The notes under the pieces were generated by a model. The model worked only from the letters and a program-made list of their open reading frames with translations, was not told where the DNA came from and did no database searches. From contig DF241042.1 of assembly GCA_000507305.1 (NCBI GenBank), forward strand, positions 1 to 64,000: 64,000 nucleotides of DNA, in the 5' to 3' direction. Positions 57,950-64,000 of the stretch are shown piece by piece; position 1 is the stretch's first letter, and the number at the start of each line of letters is the position of its first letter. Made by a program: the position numbers and the translations under genes. This DNA is from Breviolum minutum Mf 1.05b.01. Taxonomy: Eukaryota; Sar; Dinophyceae; Suessiales; Symbiodiniaceae.

Positions 57950-58140
57950 AGTACATACATACATACATACATACGTACGTACGTACGTACGTACGTACAT
58001 ACATACATACATACATACATACGTACATAGATACATACGTACATACGTACATACGTACATACGTACATACGTACATACGTACATACGTACATACGTACAT
58101 ACGTACATACACACGCATACGTACACATACATACATTTAC
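57950..58140. repeat. (ACAT)n / (ACGT)n / (ACATACGT)n compound microsatellite
   Basis: About 190 bases of ATAC and GTAC tetramers. The Tyr/Val/Thr-rich frames in both directions are artefacts of the repeat. Downstream to about 58,505 a looser repeat of CATATCTCTA units follows. Confidence 0.95.
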
Positions 58141-58587
58141 GTACATATTATATATATATTCAGTATATACCTTATTATCTTTATTTCAAGCATACATACC
58201 ACATCTATGCGTATAGGACAAATATATACTATATAAGCTATACATATTTTTATGCAAATCTCTTTGTATATCTCTCTACATAGTTTTATACGTACCTCTA
58301 TACATATCTCTATACAAAGCTCCATACATATCTCCAAGCAAAGCTCCATACATATCTCTAAGCCCAGCTCTATTCATATCTCTATGCAGATCTTTATGCA
58401 TATCTCTACACATATTTGTATACATATCTATTCACCTATTCTTGTAGATAGATATATGTATATACATACAATTAGACACATATATCTACATACATACACA
58501 TAGATATACATGTACGCGCAACACCCTGGTTCTGCCCAGGAGGATACTTTCAACATGGAGGATACAACATGGACGATACACATACCA

Positions 58588-58629
58588 TAGGGTTTTGGGT
58601 TTTAGGGTTCTAGGGTTTAGGGTTTAGGG
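58588..58629. repeat. short interstitial telomere-type tract
   Basis: GGGTTTTGGGTTTTAGGGTT followed by TAGGGTTTAGGGTTTAGGG. TTTAGGG is the telomere repeat of many dinoflagellates and plants. The tract is about 40 bases and imperfect. Confidence 0.8.
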
Positions 58630-58878
58630 CGATGTCCACGTCCTGGGGTTTTGCGCCAAATTTATGCGGTTCATCACGTCACCCAAAGATCCCCAAAGTA
58701 CTGCTGATGATGAGTCAAAACGCGTGTTAATGGCAGTCGTTACGTTCCGGGCAAAACCTTGGAATTTGCCGTACATATTTACGTACATAAAGTGTAATCA
58801 ATTGATACCATTTTATATTGTATACATACAGTATGTGCACTAGATGTGCACACATGTTACCTCTATTTGTATAACGAT

Positions 58879-59046
58879 CCTGAAGTAGATAGAATACGAT
58901 TTCGATGCGCCCATGGCCCCACCGGCATCTAATTTTTGAAAGTGAAAAACTGGTAGATAGAATAATACGTCGCCATAAAAAGAGTAGATAGAATATGTGA
59001 GTGCGCGCATCGAAATCGTATTATATCATATTCTATCTACTTCAGG
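58879..59046. repeat. inverted-repeat element (family D)
   Basis: CCTGAAGTAGATAGAATACG at 58879 and its inverted copy ending TATTCTATCTACTTCAGG at 59046; arms extend about 30 bases (GATTTCGATGCGC). The internal AGTAGATAGAATA word repeats. Similar ATTCTATCTAC ends occur at 59,586 and 59,737-59,749. Confidence 0.85.
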
Positions 59047-59100
59047 CACCGTAAAACACGTAGAAAACTGAAACACAGCAAATGGCCATTCAATTTCGTA

Positions 59101-59280
59101 TTCTATGTACTTGAAACCTGGTAAAACACATGAAAAACTGAAAACAAAGCAGATTCTGATCCCTGGCCGTTCAATTTCGTATTCTATGTACTTGAAACCT
59201 GGTAAAACACACGAAAAACTGAAAACAAAGCAGATTCTGATCCCTGGCCGTTCAATTTCGTATTCTATGTACTTGAAAGC
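59101..59280. repeat. 81-bp direct tandem repeat, over two copies
   Basis: Units start at 59101, 59182 and 59263 (TTCTATGTACTTGAAACC), each containing AAACTGAAAACAAAGCAGAT. A diverged, shorter unit precedes from 59,031. As 81 is a multiple of three, frames stay open on both strands, which explains the repetitive ORFs. Confidence 0.9.
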
Positions 59281-59854
59281 TGGTAAAATACCTACAGTAA
59301 CAGACTTTAGTCGCATTTATTTTCGGGAAATGCATCAATTAGCTTGTGTGAAACTTTATGGGGGGTCGCATCGATTATAGCCGTACCTATGGGATTAGGC
59401 AGTTGAAAGAATGATCAACCCAGTAGAGTAGTAGTAGCAGTAGCAGTATGTCCTCCATGTTTCATTATCAAAAAATCAAGCAGTCGTTTCCAGTTAAAGT
59501 CTATGTAAAAACGTTCAAAATCACGAGTTTTGGTGTTTCAGAAGGGGGAAATGAAAATCTATTTTTTAAAAAAAATGTTGATTCCATATTCTATCTACCG
59601 AATTTATCGATATTTTATCTACCATTTTTTGTGGTTGCAGGGTCCATCATCTAAATATTTTATCTACCGAATTTTGAACTACGGTGGGGGCAACCTTTTA
59701 TTTGTTTCAGTCGCAGGATTGAAACCGTACCATATTCTATCTACTTCAGGATCATTTATACATGTTTACATTCACAGAAGTACATGTACATACACATCCT
59801 CCCCAAATGCTTAGATTGGATTTCCTTCCATACCATTCTGGACCGTCTCGACAG

Positions 59855-59907
59855 GTGGGTCGAAAGGTGCAGGTGCGAGTCCTGTCAGAAGCCCTGGAAC
59901 TCGACAG
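59855..59907 (+). CDS. S1-type exon
   Basis: After CTCGACAG (AG|G) the frame reads VGRKVQVRVLSEALELD and ends AG|GT. It has the V-G-x-x-V-x-V-x-V-L layout of the second half of an S1 domain. High GC compared with flanks. The same layout as 46,989 suggests several S1 repeats in one large gene, or several related genes. Confidence 0.55.
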
Positions 59908-59932
59908 GTATATACCCTCTCTGAAACTAACA

Positions 59933-60051
59933 TACTGTTGATGGTTCAGAAATCCCCAACAACCACTCTGGGATGGTGCTAAAACCCTGGTAAATAATGG
60001 GAAAAACTACCATATCAAATGGTTAGCCGGATTTCTGAACCATCAACAGTA
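59933..60051. repeat. family A element nested in a family C element
   Basis: A perfect 23-base inverted repeat: TACTGTTGATGGTTCAGAAA… (59933-59955) and its complement (60029-60051). To the left lies a family C start (TACCCTCTCTGAAACTAACA at 59912), and to the right GCACCTAGAAG, which continues family C interior sequence. TA stands on both sides. Confidence 0.9.
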
Positions 60052-60513
60052 GCACCTAGAAGTGGTGGTTTCCAATAAGAAATCTGTTTCCAAAAGGCCC
60101 CCCATTTCCATGTTCAGGGGCTTAATGGATTGATGTTTTTCGTTGATGTGGGGGGAAGGCCACCATCTACGACTGGATTTTTGTTCGGAGTGATGTGAGG
60201 CCCTCAGGGAATCGATCTCAACTCAATTTATCCATGCGACCAATGGCCAGATACCTCAGATTGGTGAAAGGCGCAGTGGTGATGGTTGCTGTTTGAGAAT
60301 TGACCCGAATCAACCGACACAAACATCCCGGTGTTGGTACTCATGACTATTTGTTGTTGTACTGCCTTGCGAGCATGTTTTTTCCCTGCATTTTGGTGTC
60401 GAAATGATTGGACCCACAAAATGGATTTTGAAGTAATCAATATTTTGGTCCCTTGAGTACTCCAATTTCCAGCCATAGCCGGGTAGACTTTTGCGCTTAA
60501 GGCTGGTTTACAG

Positions 60514-60703
60514 ACTTCGGACGAATTCGTCCAACTCATTTCAAAGGATCCCTGGTCCAGTGCTCAGCGTTTCTATTTCGAGAGATGCACCCTGCATGTC
60601 TTTTTGTGGCAAGGCTCCGAGGCGTTGTCAAGAGGACAACAAGCTCGGGAGCATTTGTATTTTTGCAGTGCTGCACTTAGGAACGCGGAGCAGAGAGTAG
60701 AAG
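60514..60703 (+). CDS. candidate exon, helical protein
   Basis: After TTTACAG the frame is open for 65 codons without an ATG at its start: TSDEFVQLISKDPWSSAQRF, YFERCTLHVFLWQGSEAL, RGQQAREHLYFCSAALRNAE and QRVEG, with a GC donor (AG…|GCATG) at 60704 or a TGA at 60709. Very protein-like. Phase does not join 59907 directly. Function unknown. Confidence 0.5.
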
Positions 60704-61019
60704 GCATGTGATCAAAGAATGTATATAGATCTATAAGACTTCATATTGTGAAGATATGTGAAGCAAGTCTTTACTGCAGTAGAGTAATTCTTTTTGGCTG
60801 TTTGTTTTTGTCAAGCAATGTCCCTCATTTCTCTCATTTTTGAGGATGTTCATGTGGCAATTTCCAACTTCAAATGCTGAGGCATCCCACCTCCAAAAAT
60901 CATGCCAATGCCTTTTTGCCTATCCGGCATGTGTGGTTCTTTTGGTGCAACGCAGCCCATCTGAGTGAAGATAGTGAACCTCTGACATGAAACCCTTCAA
61001 AACAGAAAGTGGTGAAAAA

Positions 61020-61134
61020 TACTGGTGATGGAAAAAATCCCCTTCCCAACCACCGTTTGGATGGTGTATAAAACCTGTGGGAAAAAACTACCAACCTCAA
61101 CTGGTGATCTCCAGATTTCTGAACCATCAACAGT
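61020..61134. repeat. family A element
   Basis: TACTGGTGATGG at the left and CCATCAACAGTA at the right with family A interior (CCCCTTCCCAACCACC; ACCTCAACTGGTGA). A second, more worn copy follows at about 61,268-61,370. Confidence 0.85.
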
Positions 61135-61156
61135 AGGGTACTTCCCTGGCTGCCAG

Positions 61157-61202
61157 GCCCATTGACCGTATGACTCCGGAGAAGATTCAAGATCCTGCGC
61201 AG
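61157..61202 (+). CDS. candidate small exon
   Basis: After GCTGCCAG (AG|G) the frame reads PIDRMTPEKIQDPAQ and ends AG|GT. It lies 23 bases after a family A element and before another. Protein-like but unrecognised. Confidence 0.4.
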
Positions 61203-61878
61203 GTCGTAGAGATTGGTGGGGGAACCTGAGAACCTTAGCGATGCGAGAAAGTTTTCCTTGTTGAAATAGGATTCTTGGTTCAGAAATCCGGCGATCACCA
61301 GTTGATATGGTATATCTATTTACAGGATTTTAACAGATGATTGTTGGGGATTATTTTTTCCATCAACAGTATGAAAAACCTGTTGTTTAATTGTTCTGAA
61401 ACACATTCAATGAGTGAAAAGGCACCAAAAACAATATGTCAACTTGAATCAACCTCACAATTACAGATGCTTTTACCTTCTTGAGGTCTCTTCATGAATG
61501 ATAATATGAAACGATGAATGAAACTTGAAAAGGCAGTTTCCTGCCACAGAATCCATGCCTTTAAAAGAAGTTTTTCCAGATTCTGTGGCGTAAACACCGT
61601 CCTTTGGGGTACCATGTCATTTTGGATAACCCCGATCTATATACATACGTACGTACGTACGCAGGTACATCCATGCATGCATGCATACATCCGTGCATAC
61701 ATACACTGTTCTCGTATAGATAGATGGCTAGATAGGTCGATAAATAGTTGCATGATCGTATCTATATACACCACCAGGACAAAAGTTATAAATTTTTGAT
61801 AGGGCAGGGTTTACACAATTTTACGTAGTGGTCCATCTCTTTCCCCTTAGAATCCCACACCATGTTTGGGCTCCTGGT

Positions 61879-61955
61879 ATTGGCGGCCCCATTTCCACCC
61901 CGAACTAAATATATAGTATTATAATTTAGTTCGGGGTGGAAATGGGGCCGCCAAT
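61879..61955. repeat. perfect 32-bp inverted repeat with 13-bp spacer
   Basis: Bases 61879-61910 (ATTGGCGGCCCCATTTCCAC…) are exactly complementary to 61924-61955. The spacer is ATATAGTATTATA. GC-rich arms in AT-rich surroundings. No terminator or gene role is evident. Confidence 0.95.
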
Positions 61956-62182
61956 AGAACGGCGATGTCAAGTGTCAAATCCCCTTGGAATCGGTGTCAT
62001 AAAACGCAACCCCCCAAAATTTATTAACTTTCGTCCTGCTGAAGTATATGGGCTACATAGTGATTTGACGTGATGCACCTAGTCCGACATATTATTAAAT
62101 ATCTACTGCTGTGAACATAGTCACCTTATGGTTTTCTAGAATATCATACATGTGTTCCAGTAATCAACAAGACATCTTCCAG

Positions 62183-62270
62183 GCAATCAAATTCAGCGTT
62201 TCATGGCACCACTGCTTGCTGGTTATGGAATCCCGCCCAAGGTGAAGAAATCTCCGTGAAACTTCTGGGA
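62183..62270 (+). CDS. candidate exon, two frames open
   Basis: After CTTCCAG (AG|G) one frame reads QSNSAFHGTTACWLWNPAQG, EEISVKLLGKH before GTGAGG. Another reads NQIQRFMAPLLAGYGIPPK before GTGAAG at 62251. One of them is very likely coding. Confidence 0.4.
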
Positions 62271-62654
62271 AAGCATGTGAGGGCGTCTCAGAATTTACTT
62301 TCAGAATTTGGAAAAACCCCTGGAAGTTGAACCTTGAAGTGGAAAATTTTGAATGACTGTGTGGATTTCTAAAAGGAAAGGATAGAAAAAACCATGTCTT
62401 TCAGTCGCCAGTCCGTGGTAGAGTCGCTGGTAGTTTCGGGCGGGAAAAACCTCGATTTTGTGTAATTAAAATTTTGCACATCATCCTGATGGCACTCAAG
62501 GAAAGTGAGTTTCCGAATTGTACTTTTTCCCGGATCAAAAAAACTAGTGAAGTGCAGGACTTTGAAGATGGGATATGTCTCAACATTTGGGGGCAGAAAT
62601 GGAGGATTTAGATTGATTTGTGTAGCCTAACTTGGGGCGACCAAACAAACAAAG

Positions 62655-63034
62655 TTGATCCTGCAAGTCGCTGAAACCGCGTTGGCCGAGACGACTGATG
62701 GGCTTTTGGTGGTTTCCATGATCTAGCGCAGCGCGGTTGCAACATGGCGAGAAAAAGGTAGCGATGTGCAGGGTATGGCACAAAAATTCAGGAAACATTG
62801 AAATCATTTAGAAATGCCTTGTTTGGATTAGAGACTTCTGGCACAAAAATTTGCAGGCCCGAAAAAAATTGAGACACGCCCCGGAGGATGTATGTCAGCA
62901 GATTTTTTCTGGAGCCCCTATCAGCCTATCAAATCTTCAGCCCAGGGGAGGACAGGAATGCTGTCACTTCACACGTTCATTGCAATTTCAGGTTGCCTTT
63001 TTGCCCCAGTGCATGGCGTAAAACGCGAAGCAAG
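62655..63034 (+). CDS. two small candidate exons
   Basis: 62655-62708 reads LILQVAETALAETTDGLL before GTGGTT. 62992-63034 (after AATTTCAG, AG|G) reads CLFAPVHGVKREA and ends AG|GTGGTA. Both have good borders. They may belong to the same gene as 60,514-62,270. Confidence 0.4.
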
Positions 63035-63079
63035 GTGGTAGGTAGAAAGCCAAGGTATGAAGTGGCATAAGATGCTCAT

Positions 63080-64000
63080 GTGAGGGGGGCAGACTCATTG
63101 TGAAGAGCTTCATGGAAACCACGAGTTTTGCGTTCAACTGGTTCCTTCACAGTGGTTTCTTCAGCAGGATTTTATTATCAGGCATACCATCCTACAAGGT
63201 AAAGAATTCATTTTCAGGATCTTCATTCGCCAACCAGTACTACGATATACCAGAAAGGTGTTGAACTCTAAACAGTCCTGACTTATCGAAGCTACAGAGA
63301 CATCAGTTGCACTTGAAATGGCTGGGTGTTTTGCTCAAGATCATCTCTGAATAGCAGAGTAGCTGCATGTGGAAGACTTGGGAAGAAGATTTTTGTCAGT
63401 TGATCAATGGTTTGTATCTGAATTGTGACTGCAGAACCGAGGGACTTACTCATATCAATTTAGACGGACAGATGCTTGTAGGAAGTAAGATTTTCCTATC
63501 AAAGGTACAGGAATCGGATTGAAGTTGACCAAGTCATTCAGGCTGAAGCACAAAATGTCTACCATAAATATCTGAATGTATTTGAAATCTCCAGCTGCAA
63601 ATGGGGTCAGAGACCAGAAAGGCATTAGCTACATAATATGTTCAAGAATTTGATTCACATCAGCCCTCACGGCCTACAGAAAAACACGGTACAACAGACA
63701 CGGCGCAGACCCGTCCTCATGGCTATTGCCTCAGGAATTGATTTTATTGATTGAAATTCTTCATCAACTGCAGTTGTTCCACTTTTTTCTTTCGCTAATT
63801 TGGAAAATGATCATCAACTTCATCAACTATGATAGTATATGATCCTGCAAACACTAATATGCGAGTTGTGTACATTCTCCGCCATTTGTTTTGGCCAGTT
63901 TTCTTGTTGGAGGGGGGTTTTAGGGATGACCCTTCGTTTCACCTTCTGAGGTGAATCCGTCGCTGATTTTCAATGGTGCCATTTCGGGCTTCGTTGGCGT
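63080..64000. other. no gene recognised
   Basis: No protein-like frame with clear borders is visible up to the window end, and no inverted-repeat element either. It may be a long intron. Confidence 0.4.

Noticed and set aside
57950..58140. CRISPR-like array
   Set aside because: The units are 4-8 bases with no spacers; it is a microsatellite.
57855..58503. 142-codon Tyr/Thr-rich frame and reverse Tyr/Val frames
   Set aside because: The ACAT/ACGT repeat has no stop in several frames; no start context, splice sites or domain.
59026..59380. Repetitive open frames on both strands
   Set aside because: An 81-bp tandem repeat (27 codons) keeps frames open automatically.

Overview
The window looks like nuclear DNA of a dinoflagellate. 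Four things seen in the sequence support this. (1) Genes are split into many short exons, and every gene I can reconstruct lies on the + strand. (2) Introns start with GT, but also with GC or GA, and the exon after the acceptor usually begins with G (AG|G); both are known dinoflagellate traits. (3) A 13-base near-copy of the 3' end of the dinoflagellate spliced leader sits 6 bases before the start codon of the best gene. (4) There is a short TTTAGGG telomere-type tract. A member of the Suessiales (Symbiodiniaceae or a relative) would fit, but I cannot name the species. The sequence is AT-rich and full of microsatellites and short inverted-repeat elements.

Layout. Bases 1-9,270 hold scattered short exon-like stretches that I cannot join. 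From about 9,270 to 20,520 a coiled-coil protein is encoded by tiny exons, several only 17-39 bases long, whose phases agree from exon to exon. From 20,723 to 34,167 lies the best model: 22 exons, about 1,650 residues. It encodes a signal peptide, a PhnD-like periplasmic binding domain, cysteine-rich GCC2/GCC3 repeats, about nine membrane helices and a cytoplasmic TIR domain, followed by a degenerate TIR-like region. From about 34,450 to 43,240 there are exons of an unrecognised protein with helical and membrane parts. From about 43,480 to 63,030 there are many coding-like exons, among them at least three S1-type RNA-binding segments (about 46,989, 54,163-56,676 and 59,855); gene borders there are uncertain.

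Between and inside the genes are at least three families of about 75-125 bp elements with terminal inverted repeats, apparently flanked by TA. They resemble MITEs or introners. One copy of family A seems to supply a splice acceptor from its own end, and another is inserted inside a family C element. The assembly has two single-N joins (12,123 and 36,013). The first is flanked by an identical 404-bp duplication that is probably an artefact.

No rRNA, tRNA, CRISPR array or bacterial-type operon was found. All exon borders were deduced by eye from reading frames, splice-site patterns and phase, without transcripts.
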